NCBI GenBank assembly: GCA_946807835.1
Contig: OX327697.1
Span: 19,168,001-19,232,000 of the forward strand
Reading direction: 5' to 3'
DNA from: Ailanthus altissimus
Taxonomy: Eukaryota; Streptophyta; Magnoliopsida; Sapindales; Simaroubaceae
DNA length: 64,000 nt
The notes beneath the pieces were generated by a model. It had not been told where the DNA came from, ran no database searches, and saw only the letters and a list, made by a program, of their open reading frames with translations. Numbering within the stretch: position 1 is the first letter of the stretch; every line of letters starts with the position of its first letter. The position numbers and the translations under genes are program-made. Shown here one piece after another: positions 36,010 to 48,456 of this stretch.

Positions 36010-38105
36010 TGTTGGGGATATATTATACGTAGGTGTATGCATGTGCAGTTGTATCTATTGCATAAAATACGTAGCATATACATATTAAACGTGGCAGAAG
36101 TATTTAAACATGCAATAAACATAATAAATAAAATATACTAATCACATTAATATATTTGAAGGGTTGAGAAATGACCTGAACATGTAACGTTATACATGTA
36201 TTTTCTCGAAGTTCGCATGGAGACCAACTCGTGGGCAGTTTTAGTCACCAACTCGGTGGGTTTGGTGAGCTAGAACAATAACCCTATTGTCCAGCACCGA
36301 CCTTAACTCTTTAAATCTTTAAAATGTCCAGTTGTGTGTATTTTTCCTTTTCTCTTAAAAAAAGAAAATAGAAATTAAAGTAATTCACAATTACTTCTTG
36401 TGGCACCAAAAAGAAAAAGAAAATAATTTCATTTTTTTTCTTTTTCTTCTTCTTCGACACAAATGGAATTTTCATTTCTTCATATTGTTTTCCATTTCCC
36501 ATTACCTAAACACACTTTCACCAATACTTTCACTCACATATCATATATTTATATATATATAAATAATAATATAATATAATATAAATAATAAAAAAATAAT
36601 AATAGGTGCCAAGTATTTGGCACCCAAAATAAAATAATAATATATAATAATGAGATATTTTGATTATTTAACAATTAAATAATCAAAGTATAAAATAACC
36701 ATTTTGCCTCTCATAAATAGTTACCAAGTCTACCCCTAGTGGGTTCTACCAAATCTATACTTAGATAAGCTCAACTGAGAGTTCACAATGCAACATGTGT
36801 CCTTATACAATTAGTAAATAATAATTATTGACTAATTGTTGTATTTAACACTTAAATACAGACACGCACATTTTCCCGTGGTAGTGCTGAATATTGTTGG
36901 ATTAAATAATTTAATCCAACACGTTGCCTTAGTGTACAACGAGTACACTGCATATTGCAGGACTCCCTAGGTCCACGTTCGATTCGTCAAATGAAACTAT
37001 TCCATGAGTCTGTGAGCACTGCCCTACATACATGTCACGGATATACAAATTAGCGCTTAAACTATACATGTTGAGGTTACAACGCATACGTATAGTCCTT
37101 CCGTTATAATATCCTAAATGTGCTAGGGATATAGACTATTACCATCAAATCCCCATGTGCTCATCCATGTTCTATCTTCAGACTTATATCTCATTGAACA
37201 ATATATGCAAACTCCTTTGCCATATTGTTCCACCTTGGCGAAAGCTCTTTCTCGGGATTAATGTTTGTGGCCACAAGACTTTTCGAGATACAGTCTCGAA
37301 GCATCTGGATACCTAACTCCTTATGCAAACTGACGGATCCCATATCTGTATACACCAAACTCTATAAGCATCAGATCATACCCAACGACACCCAGCGATC
37401 ACACCATAAAAGGTCTGTAACATGTGTGGAACCAAAGTATGGTGGATCACTTACAAGCCCACCGTGGCACTCAGGTCAAAGGACCACGTATACTACTAAA
37501 CTCGAGAGGACCTTTTATTATCAGCTTATATAGGGTGTCTATCGGAGGCCCTCATGAGTCTGTCCCATATCCAGTCCTAACTAGATACCCATATATCAAT
37601 ATGAGCTCCAAGCTCACAGTCAGCTAGGAACGACCATTTATACCCTATAGGTATAACATATGCTAATCTATATTAAAAGTATCCATCGACAGACCCGCAT
37701 CGGCAGAAATAGACTAGGGACAATATTTGAGAACATACTTGTGCAACTAGTATTTTCTGACACCCGATTGCAACTCTTGCAATTATGCAATCACTAGTAT
37801 ATTCCCAGGTCTATATCCCATTACAGACAAGTATCCAATTCTTAGATCTTTGCTGAGTATTATAACTAGCTAACAGTTAGCTGTGCTAATATTTAGCATT
37901 TATATTTCTCAGCGTGACTAACTATGAACCCTTATCTAAACTCCTTTAGATCTGATTTGAACTTCTTCAGATCATACAATGTCTGTAATGTTACATTGCA
38001 TAGTACCATATTAATATATATTAGCGATTTAATAGGAACATACACTTGTATAAATAAACAAGTATATGTACATTGAGGGATGACATGTAAGCACCAACCC
38101 TAACA
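36010..38105 (-). repeat. 3' LTR of the nested copia (about 2.1 kb)
   Basis: Minus sense, TGTTAGGGTTGG to TATATCCCCAACA. The segment 36674-38105 aligns with the two parts of the right LTR. The polypurine tract CAAGTGGGAGAT (minus) lies at 38106-38117. Reading frames inside are shared with the other LTR copy only because the LTRs are homologous. Confidence 0.88.
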
Positions 38106-38119
38106 ATCTCCCACTTGCT

Positions 38120-41100
38120 CTAGTGCCATTCCTAATAATATCTCATACGTATTGACTTCACATGTTTCATAAACACTTTTAAAGTCATAGCCTTAAAAAG
38201 TGAGCCCGCTAAATTTTTATAAAACACTTCTATAAATAATTACATCTCCCTAAGCCAAGACCCCTCTAGTTATGTGAGACTCATTTTAACATAATTAGAG
38301 TTGTTGCGTCCTTTTGGCACTTCAACCTATTCAACGGCCTAGTTTTGCTCAAAACTATGAGATAAGATCCATCTGTCTTGGAACTCTTCCAAGTCCAGCG
38401 ATAAACCTATGAATACACACTATCGCTTTCGCTGCGGCATAAATAAATCAACAATGAATCCCAGTTTGGTGTTATTCCAATTCACCTATTACTAATGAGA
38501 ATGATCACATTCCCATATGTAGACTCTCTATCATCTAGGTCAAACAAAAAGTCTGATTTCGTACATCTTCTCACTTGTAAGCCATTTTTTCTATATTTGT
38601 AAAACTTATCCTTTGTATCCTCAAAGTACCTCAGGATATATTTGACTACCATCAAATGGCGGTCACCTAAATCAGACTAGAACCGGCTCGTAACTCTTAC
38701 AGCTAAATTGATATCAGGTCTTAAATACATCATAGTGTACATTAAGCTTTCAAGAGCTGATGTATCTGGTGCGTCAGACACTCTAACTCTCCCATCTTTT
38801 ATCTGAAGAGACACTTTCCTCAAAAGATGAACATCAGGTCTAAAAGATACGTTAATTAACTCACAGTTAAGAAAATGTACCTTTTAAAGATGCTATTGAT
38901 GTGAAATGATTTGGGAAAGTCCTATCAGCTTCCTAGCTCTATCTCTATAAAGCTTTATACCTAGGATAAAAGAAGCTTCTCCCAAATTCTTCATAGAGAA
39001 ATACTTACGAGTTACTTCTGACTGATTATAATATACCGACATCATTCGCAATGACTAGTATGTCAACAACAAAGAGCATCAAGAAGACTATCATGCTCTC
39101 ACTAACCTTTCATGCACACTAGCTTCCTCATCATTTTTAATGAAACCAAACAATCTAATTATCTCATCAAAACAATGATTCTAGTGTCAGGAGGCATATT
39201 TAAGCGCATAAATAGACTTCTTGAGCCTGCACTCTAGACCAGAAGTTTGGCTGGATATAAAACCTTCAGGCCATTCCATGATTATCTCTTACTCGAGGTA
39301 TCCATTCAGGAATGCTATATTTCCATCCACTTTCCAAACCTTAAACTCATAATATGTTGTAAGAGCTAATAACATTCTAATCGAATTTAACATCAATACT
39401 GGTTCAAAGGTTTCCTCATAGTTGATCCCAGATCATTAAGGATTACCTTTATAGAACTAATATAGGGCCTAGAAGGTCTCTACATTAAATCTGGCTCCCA
39501 CAACCTCTTTATAAACCTTTTACAACCAATGAGAACAATTCCCACGGGTAGCTTAACAGAGTCCCAGACTTGATTCTGATGCATAGAGTTAATTTTGTTT
39601 CTTCCATGGCTTTTTGATATTTTTCCGAATTGATGTCTAACATCGTCTTCCTATAGGTCAAAGGATTATTTTCTTCTCCCACGAAAATTCTAAGTTCACC
39701 TTCAGGCATCAAACATACCTAACAGGTGACCTAGATATCTTTTTCGACCCACTGAGAAGTGTGCTAAAAGGTCACTGCTTAATTGAGTTTGAGTTTCTAT
39801 CTTTGGTTCATTAAATACTAGATTGACTTCTCCAAGTTTAATCTTTCTATGATTCACACGATTCATGAGAAATTCTTTCTCTAGGATAGTGGTATATTAA
39901 GAAATGAACACACTTCGCTTCACTGAATTATAGAACTAGTATCCTATTGAATTCACAGAATACTTAATGAACCTATAATGTACCTCTTGGGTGCTATTTA
40001 TCCTGCTGAGTAACTCTTACAAAATAAGATACCCTACTGCGTAACTCTTACGTAAGTAGGATAGCCCTAAGTCTTAACATATTTAAGATACGGCTTCCTT
40101 CTTTTCTGTATCTCATACGAAATGGAAGGAATAGCTTCTGATGGAACTCTGCTTAATAAGTAACTATATTTAAAGTATTTTCTCATAGATATAGATCGAT
40201 AACACTTATTATCAATCGGACCATATCTAATAAAGTTCGATTCCTCATCTTCAAAATATCGTTATGTTGTGGAGTACCCGGAAGACTATAATGAGTGAGA
40301 ATCTCATTCTACTTTAAACAAATGAAAAACTTACTGTTAATGTACTCACAACCTCGAACTAATCGAAGAGATGTAATGTATATTCTAGTATGTTTGGTCA
40401 TCTCTGTTAATATATTAATCATAAACTGGTTAATACTTTATGTTCAGATTAGGAATCCAACTATCTTTAACTAGACAGATAAGCGTCTCACACTTAAATG
40501 ACCAAAACTTATATACCATAGCCGCATATCATTTAAAGATTCTGATATACAATCATTTTAAATTGTATATTATATCCATTTATTAACTGACATTCAATTA
40601 ATAAAACATCATCCACATCATATGAACATAAGTAACAATTTATAATATTCATATGATATCCTTCACTGTCAAATACAGGAAGGGACACAATTTGTCAGAT
40701 GATGTTTTTGGATATTATACCAATTATACAATACAACTATTGTATTGTATATAAGAAGTAAGTCAATCTTTCCAACAACTTGGACTTGCAGGAAATCACC
40801 ATTTCCTGCTCTTAACCTTACTTCTGCAAGCTGTTACATTCTTGTCTCTCTCAATCCCTATAACATATTGCAGATATGAGAGGGACATACGATATCTTAT
40901 ACCCAGCTTGAACTAACATCCTATGCTATAGAAATGTCTATGTTCATCAAACACAAAACTTGTGGGAGTCTTTCTGACATTTATAAGGCTTCTAGGGTAA
41001 TTGGATTTCTAATACCCAACTTTACTATAGTGGAAACACTTTCCATCTACATTGCTCTCTTGTTGATTTTTGGATGATATTATCTTTGAGGACTTATCCT

Positions 41101-41160
41101 GGGTTTCAACCTTATCTTCATCTTCTTACACATTTAGTCTCACCAGATATACTTGGAGTA
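38120..41160 (-). pseudogene. Copia pol remnant: protease tail, integrase, RT, RNase H
   Basis: Reading leftwards: a protease/linker segment with LRAGNGDF (about 40820); integrase signatures including a GRHLRLG-like zinc region near 40520-40480 and SLPGTPQHNDILKMRNRTLLDMV near 40300-40230; the pre-RT segment with LTYRKTMLDINSEKYQKAM (39700-39600); RT to about 38900; and a segment like GDRHLMVVKYILRYF (38670-38620). Stops and shifts are frequent. The homologous + strand scrap at 3011-3610 belongs to the same family. Confidence 0.8.
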
Positions 41161-42251
41161 AAAAATAAAACACCCTGAACAAAGAGGGTCACATCCATTT
41201 TATTCTATACCCTAGATAGGTGTTATAAAAAATACCTTACGGCAAACTCTGATCAACAATAAATCTAAAATTTTATAAATTCAGAACATTTCAGAGTTTT
41301 ATCTGCCAGTCAAAGTAATTTCTAATACTCTTGAGTTGGACTGCATCAACTATACACACTAACTATTTCGTAGTGGCCATTATACTTGACAGGCCAAAAT
41401 TAATGGGAGATGTAAGCAGAATGGTCATTAAATTACTAATAGAACGTTTTAAATCATGGGTATACTAATTATATATTTTTCGATTTAAAACGCCCTCCCA
41501 TTGCTTTACATAATCCCGGTAATCTCTCGAACAGAAATACGATAGTTTAAACTCTTTTAAACTATACAGCGGGAAGTAAATCTCATTGAAATTTACTCGA
41601 GCCTCACGCTGTAGCAATATTGGCCTTTGTTAACCTAACAGGTAGACAACATTTGTCAATTGCATCTCATGTAACTCTTACCACTTGATCCTAAATATAC
41701 CTTATCCTCGCGCTATAGCAATATTGGGTAAGTGTATTCTAGATTAACTTGTCAATGATCAAATATATGCTACTGATACTATCCTCATGCTGTAGCAATA
41801 TTGAGCAATACTTTCGCATATATTTGCCTCATCTCATGTTTAACTGGTATAGTTCAAGCCCAACCAACCAAGTCCCTCACACTGTAGCAATATTGGAAAA
41901 AGGTCGATGTGACTCGTCTAACACTGTATTGACAATATGGATCAGAATAAAACATTATCTCATAATGTAATATTTTTCAATCTGATTAAGAGAGATTTTC
42001 TATTTATATCCTAGGACTCCATCTTACGAGGAGGGTGATTTTTAATTAATTAATTTTTCTAAGTAAGCACAACTAACCCTTATCAGTAGGGCTCCAATTG
42101 TGGTTAGTAACACAAAAAAATTAATTTTAGTTTATAATGCAGACCGATAAATCTTTATCACTGCATCTCATAAACTTCGATTTAAAATGTAGACTAATAA
42201 CTTTTATCACTACATCTCATAAATCTATACACGCAAAATTAATTTTGGAAT
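41161..42251 (-). other. Non-coding part of the nested copia or an older insert, with four copies of a 22-bp motif
   Basis: No ORF of note. A motif reading CCTCACGCTGTAGCAATATTGG on the + strand recurs at 41602-41623, 41706-41727, 41783-41804 and 41875-41896, with diverged DNA between. Position between the 5' LTR and pol suggests the leader/gag portion of the copia element, but gag is not recognisable. Confidence 0.5.
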
Positions 42252-43414
42252 TGATTGGGTGCTATACTAGCCAAGCGCAAGTGCACGCTATTGTATCGAG
42301 TAAATATGATTTTAAGTCCAAATATCGATCCCACAGAGATTATGTGATCTAATTTTATAAATCAATTACTAAATTTGTACCTACTTAACTTTTATTTAGA
42401 AAACTAAAGTTTAAAATTTATTTAACTAATCTAATTTTATCAATTAACTTAAACAAAGGTAAAGAGTAGAATTCACAAATAAAGATAATCTAGGATTTTG
42501 ACTCGTCCTCTAGTATTGCATTGGACTTATTAACCACTTAGTTAATCTCTTAATACCAATTGATTGGCTTAGATACTAATTTCATCACAAGCCTCTGTCG
42601 ATGGTCAAGTGACTATATTACGCATTCTAACCATTACCTATATGTCTATGGTAATTAAATCAGAATATAATTCATTCAGATCAAGTCTAAATTATACCAT
42701 ACATGCCACCTAGGTATATGTCTATCCTAGATTGAACCCATAGTTGTTACCCTATGATCATGTATCAAACTATCATAGGCTAAACACATGAATCCCTCCG
42801 TCGAGTTCATCATGGTTCCTCAATCATTCAAAATATTGATCAGGTATAATGAAAGCATTAAACATAAGATAGAATGAATCAATTGAATGTATCAAGTTCA
42901 TAAACTAAAATTTAACACAATCCAAATCCGTACTAGGTTCACATAGTCTACCCTAGATAAACAATTTAGCTCATCATAAAACCAAAAGTATCAAACCAAT
43001 TCATAAAGGTCAACAAGAAAAAGAACATAATGATAAAGAAAGAGAAGAAAAACGAATCAAAGTGACTCCTTGATGTGCTTCTCCCTCAATCTTGACTTGA
43101 AGCTTGAATCTTGATCTTGGTTTTTCAATCTTTGGCCTTAATATTTGATTTTGTGTTGTGAATTCTCTCTAAGTTTTTGTCTTTTCTTTTTTCTTATCAT
43201 CAATTTTTTCTCTTAGCGTTTTTGACCTTCTATTTATAGGTTTTTGTCTTTAAAATTACTATTCACTAGTTACTGTAGCAAAATATTGTTCACTTGTTAC
43301 TGTTCACCGACGTTTATGATAAAAAAAATACAATTAAATAGCCAAATATTTATGATTTGGATCAAAATACGAAAGTTGGGTACAAATCATACTAGTGCTT
43401 TTATGCCTCTATTA
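42252..43414 (-). repeat. Solo LTR of the Athila-like family, shorter variant
   Basis: The + strand start TGATTGGGTGCTATACTAGCC and end TTATGCCTCTATTA align with the 61042-62426 LTR, including 'AAGTGCACGCTATTGTATCGAG', 'ATCCCACAGAGATTA' and 'TAGGTATATGTCTATCCTAG'. It is flanked by GGAAT and GAAAT (4 of 5). It is about 200 bases shorter than its relatives because the GC-rich U3 module is missing. Confidence 0.78.
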
Positions 43415-43637
43415 GAAATACTGTTCAAAATTACTATAACTATAAACAGTAAAAATTACTATTTATGTGCTACTGTTCAAGTGAACAATACACCATCGCG
43501 GCACTAGATTAGATTGCTGTAGCACTGGGAGATCAGACCCTCAACATTGTGATGCCAACTTACCTTGTTGTAGTACTGGAAGGTTGAACTCCCCAGTATT
43601 GCGGCGCTCAACTTTCATCGCTAGGGCGCGAATTCCG
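43415..43637. other. Short unassigned segment
   Basis: Contains repeated CTGTTCA/TGAACA and GCTGTAGCACTGG-type words and a GCGGCGC patch, reminiscent of LTR U3 DNA, but I cannot assign it to a specific element. Confidence 0.35.
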
Positions 43638-43938
43638 ATTAAATAATCAAAGTATGAAATGACTATTTTGTCCCTTATAAATAGTTACTAAGTCTATTCC
43701 TAGTGGGTCCCACCAAACTCGCACTTAGGTACACTCAACTGAGAGTCCACAATGTGCTATGTGTCCTTATATAATTAGAAAATAAAAATTATTGACTAAT
43801 TATTGTATTTAACACTTAAATACAGACACGACGTATTTTTGTGATAGTGCTGGATATTGTTGGATTCAACAATTTAATCTGGCACGTTGCCCTAGTGCGC
43901 AACAAGTACACTCCATATCGCAGGACTTCCTAGGTCCA
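43638..43938 (-). repeat. 5' LTR of the nested copia, inner (left) part
   Basis: Aligns with 36674-36970 of the 3' LTR (ATTAAATAATCAAAGTATGAAATG, CAACTGAGAGTCCACAATG, GACTTCCTAGGTCCA). The remaining ~660 bases that should lie to its left are lost. It ends at GTCCA, where the solo LTR starts. Confidence 0.87.
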
Positions 43939-45313
43939 TGATGTCTAATTTAATGACCCAGAGCAAGTGCACGCTTTTTGTATCAAGTAATATAGGACTA
44001 AGTCCAGATTATCCATCCCACAGAGACTATTGTTTCTATTTTCTTCAATCGAATACTAAAATTACTCAACCTTACCTTTATCCATACTAGCTTCAAGAAT
44101 GGAGTTTAACTAACTAAATTATTACTATCGAATTGAACCTAATTAAAATATTGCAAATACTTAAAGATAAAATTCACTAAATTGATAGGTAATCTAGGGT
44201 ATCGACGTATCCCCTAGTAGTTCACTGTACCCTATAGCCCCCTAGTTATTCCCTTTTTATCAATTGATTGGCTAAACACTGATTTCATCATAAGCTTCTG
44301 TCAACAGTCGAATGATAATATCACACCCTAACAATTACCTATATGTCTATGGTAATCCGAATAAGATGCAACTTATTAAGATTAAGTCTAATCAAACCAT
44401 ACATACCACCTAAGTATATGTCTATCCTAGATGGAACTCATAGATATTACCCTATGATCATGTATCAATCTACCATAGGCTAAACACATGATTCCTTTTG
44501 TCAAAGTTATCATGGTTCCTAAACAATTAAAATAGTGATCAAGTATAATGAAAGCATTAAGCATAAATAGATTGCATCAATTAAGGGATAAAAGTTCATA
44601 ACTAAGAGTTTAAAAGAATTAATTACATACTAGGTTCAATAACGTCTAACCCTAGATCAAAATAATTTATCTCATGTTCAAAACAAGATTATCAAAGTAA
44701 GAGTATAAAAATATCATGATCAAAATCATCTCTTAAAACTAAGGAAGAAAATAACACAAGTGATGCCCTGAGTTGTTCTTCTTCCTCTTGTCTTGATTGT
44801 CCAAGAGTTGATTCTTCAATACCATTCACCTTGATCTCTTGGTTTGATTGTGTATTCATTGCTTGTGTTTTTCTCCTTGTTAAATCTCTTTATTTTTGTC
44901 TCAAAATAGTATTTTTGTTGCTAAGAGAAACCCTAGGCGCAAGGAGCTTCGAATCCTCTGAATAGGCGAGTCGAGAGGAGTATTTAAACACCCGCACGGG
45001 CGCTGCGGCATTGGAGGCTCAGCGCCGCGGTGCTGGGCACAAGCACAGGGCTGCCAAGGCATCGATGAGCGCTGCAGTGTTAGGTGCTGAGTGCCGCGGC
45101 GCCCAACCACCTATTGCTGCGCTACTTTCGTATTATGAGCATAACTTATTCGTTTGATTTTTGATTTGCCTCTCGTTTATTCCTATGCATCACATTTTCC
45201 ATTGTGTATCTGTTTATAATTAGAAAACATAATTAAATAGCCAAATACTTATTATTTGGAGAAAAATATAAAAGTTAGGTACAAATCCTACTAGTGCTTT
45301 TATGCCCCTATCA
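43939..45313 (-). repeat. Solo LTR of the Athila-like family inside the copia LTR
   Basis: 1375 bases, + strand ends TGATGTCTAATTTAATG and TTATGCCCCTATCA, flanked by perfect GTCCA duplications (43934-43938 and 45314-45318). The interrupted copia LTR rejoins across it. A GC-rich module at 44990-45110 repeats GCGCTGCGGC / GCGCCGCGG words. Confidence 0.92.
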
Positions 45314-46449
45314 GTCCACGCTCGATTCGTCAAATGGAACTATTCCATGAGTCCATGAGCAATGCCCCACACACATCTCATGAATATACAAATTAGCGTA
45401 TTGAACCATATAAGTTGAGGTTACAATGCATATGTATAGTCTTTTCGTCATGATATCCTGGATGTGCTAAGGATATACATTATCACCGTTAAATTCCCAT
45501 GTGCTCATTCATGTCATATCTTCAGACTTGTATCTCACTGAACAATATGTGCAAAATATTTTTCCATATTGTTCCACCTTAACAGAAACTCTTTCTCGAG
45601 ATTAATGCTTGTAGCCATAAGATTTTTCAAGATACAATCTCAAAGTATTTGGATATTTAACTCCCTATGCGAGCTGACGGATCCTATATCTGTACACATC
45701 GGACTCCATAAGCATCGGACTATACCTAGTGACACCCAACAGTCACACCATGAAAGGTCTGTGACATACGTGGAACCAAAGTATGGTGGATCACTTACAA
45801 GCCCACTGTGGTACTCAGGTCAAAGGACTACGTATGCTACTCAACTCGCGAGAACCCTCTATTGACGACTTACATAGGGTGTCTATCAGAGGCCCTTGTG
45901 AGTCTGTCTCATATGTAGTCCTAACAGGATACCCATATGTCAATACTAGCTCCAAGCTCACAGTCGGCTAGGAAAGACCATTTATACCCTATAGGTACGA
46001 CATATGCTAATCTATATTAAAAGTATCCATCGGCAGACTTGCATCGGCAGAAATAGACCATGGACAATATTTGAGAACATACTTGCGCAACTAGCATTTT
46101 CTGGCACTCGATTGCAACTCTTGCAACTATACAGTTACTAGTATATTCTCAGGTCTATGTCTCATTATAGACAATGGTCCAACTCTTGGATCTTTGTTAA
46201 GTATTATAACCAACTAACAGTTAACTGTGTTAACATTTAGCATTTATATTTCTCAGCATAGTTAACTATAAGCCCTTATCTAAAGTCCTTTAGATCTGAT
46301 TTGAACTCCCTCAGATCAGACAATGTCTATAATATTGCATTACATAGTATCATATTAATAGGTATTAGCAATTTAATGGGAACATACACTTGTATAAATA
46401 CACAAATATATGTACATTGAGAGATGACATGCAAGCACCGACCTTAACA
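45314..46449 (-). repeat. 5' LTR of the nested copia, outer (right) part
   Basis: Aligns along its length with 36971-38105 and ends CCTTAACA beside the GTATT duplication. Together with 43638-43938 it makes one LTR lacking its U5-side third. Confidence 0.88.
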
Positions 46450-47038
46450 GTATTATGTTGAGAAATTACTCTTATTTTGTAATATTTCCTTATGTCTTCA
46501 AAATAAAAAATATAAAAAGAGAAAAAAGGAAAAGAAGTCAATTCAGTTCAATAAATTCTTCGTTCAATTTTAGAAGACAAAAGTCATTACGAAGCAATTT
46601 TATAACCAGATTATCTATTCGTAAGATTTGCATAAAATAATTGAAGTCCTGAAGCTAGTACGTGGTAATAATGGTTTGAATCTTAGTATGTCTGTCTATT
46701 TTTAAATGTAACATTTTCTTGAGCAATTATTTATTTTCCAACTCCATGAGTGAAATCCTAACCCATTAAGAAGTTATTCACTTATGAGGATGTGGAATTA
46801 AGGCTTTTACTTGAAGAAAATTTTTAAGGCTATATATATTGTGGTTTGTGGTAAAAAGGCTTCGGCTTAATTTACACACACACAAACATACACACTATTT
46901 TGGAAGTTATGATTGAAATAACTTTAATAGCGATTGTGATCTTGAATTGATATTTTTTTGAAATACATGGGTAATGTTCAAATTTTATTTATGATTGAAT
47001 TGCTAGGGACTAGCAATAAGCTGGTTGAGGGTGGGGGG
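46450..47038 (+). other. Second Ty3 internal region, right part, with polypurine tract
   Basis: Continues the 3' non-coding tract from 36004 (compare 33337-33952). It ends in GGTTGAGGGTGGGGGG directly before LTR3. Confidence 0.85.
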
Positions 47039-48456
47039 TGATGAACACTTGAAATTATACATTTAATAAGGATTTTTCATCATTGTTTTGTATTATTAGT
47101 GTCTTTAACCCCCTTTAACTTAAGCATATTTATAATATTGTACCTAATTGGCTTTTAATTGTTTTGTGGTAGGTTCAGTAAATGGGCATAAATTTTTACT
47201 TAAGAATCCAATTGGAGTGATTAGTGATCCTGTGAAGAGATGACTCAATAGGATAATATATTTTATTTCACAAGGAATTTTAAATTCGAGCGTTTAGAGG
47301 GTGAAAATGGTCTAGAACAGAACTGATCTATTGTACAGCCTCATTTCGAATAGTCATCAGTATTTGACCAATAACCATAGAAATACATATCTAATATGTT
47401 TGAGATAACTCAATTTTAAAAGATAAGAGACTTCTTTACAACTTTAAACTTTTACATGAAAGCTAATTCGGACCATATCAATTCTAAATTAGACAATCAA
47501 CTGGGTGGATTAATGATAATAAATGCAAATTAGTTGCCACCCTTCTTGAATTTTATCATCCAAGTGGTTTCCTCTTCATTTGTCTTGATTTATTTCCATT
47601 TTCACCTGTTTATGACCAAAGAATGTAATGAGAGAGTTAGATTTTAGTTCATAACACTTGTTTTTTTGTATTATCTCTTTGTAGTATTATTTCTCTTGTT
47701 TACTATTCTAAAGTCATGTTATCTCTTCTTCCCTCTTTTGTTTTCTTTAGTTTTATTATGTCCAAGTAATTTATTTTTTGCTAAAGTGAAAGGATAAAAC
47801 TCTTAGCAAGGTAATAAAATATACTTAACTCTTATTCATGAATTTAATGTTTCATTCTTAAGTTATGCAAATTTATATATGATGTATTTAATTTATTTGC
47901 AATATTAATACCCTTTCTTGTAAAGTGGTGTATCTTGATTTATTATAGACAACTTTTATAGTTGGCATAATAAATTCTTGAAACCATTTACAAGATTTGG
48001 CGTAGATACCTTTTCTTGCAAAGTGAGAGTCTTGGTTTGTTGTAGACAAAATATAAAGATTGACATAATAAATACTTGAACCCATTTATAAGATTTGGTG
48101 TATAATAATTGAAAGAAATTAATATAAATTAATATATAAATGGCGATGAACTTTAATTGTTATATCGTTCAATTGGAACCTCCTTTGTGTGAGGATTCTA
48201 CTTTAGTTATAAAAAGAGTTGAGTATATTTTTACTTCATATGCCAAGAGTGAATCCCTTTAACCTTAACTTTTATTTTAATTGGTTAATTGAATTATCAT
48301 TTGTAAATATCTTATACTACTTTAATTGTCTTTAAAGTATTTGTAGTTTGAAATTTTAATTCCACTTCCCTGTGGATCGACCCCATTCTTACCGAGTTCT
48401 TTATTACTTCGACAATCCTGCACTTGGGAATAAACTCTTATATTCTGGATGTGTCA
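47039..48456 (+). repeat. LTR3 (terminal 3' LTR) of the Ty3 complex
   Basis: 1418 bases, TGATGAACACTTG to CTGGATGTGTCA, followed by ATGGC, the duplicate of the five bases before LTR1. Confidence 0.92.

Larger units (their letters stand above)
36010..46449 (-). mobile_element. Ty1/copia element nested in the Ty3 complex
   Basis: GTATT occurs on both sides (36005-36009 and 46450-46454) and the Ty3 tract resumes exactly after it. The minus-sense ends are TGTTAAGG / CCCCAACA. Order on the minus strand: broken 5' LTR (46449 to 43638, interrupted by a solo LTR), unassigned DNA with another solo LTR, pol remnant (41160 to 38120), polypurine tract, 3' LTR (38105 to 36010). No gag was recognised. Confidence 0.87.
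24822..48456 (+). mobile_element. Ty3/Athila-like complex with three LTRs and one target duplication
   Basis: Three LTR copies occur in the order LTR1 (24822-26253), full internal region, LTR2 (33953-35383), a shortened internal region, LTR3 (47039-48456). ATGGC lies immediately before LTR1 (24817-24821) and immediately after LTR3 (48457-48461), while LTR2 has no duplication. So the whole array behaves as one insertion. The second internal region is deleted between the primer site and the 3' non-coding tract and is itself interrupted by a copia element at 36010-46449. Confidence 0.85.

Noticed and set aside
36311..36502. Lys-rich minus-strand ORF
   Set aside because: Translation of poly-A/poly-T tracts within a copia LTR.
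37225..37627. Two overlapping ORFs of 102 and 67 codons that reappear at 45569-45971
   Set aside because: They are shared because both lie in homologous copia LTRs. The frames show no known domain, and the same region is broken in the third LTR copy at 62427-63972.
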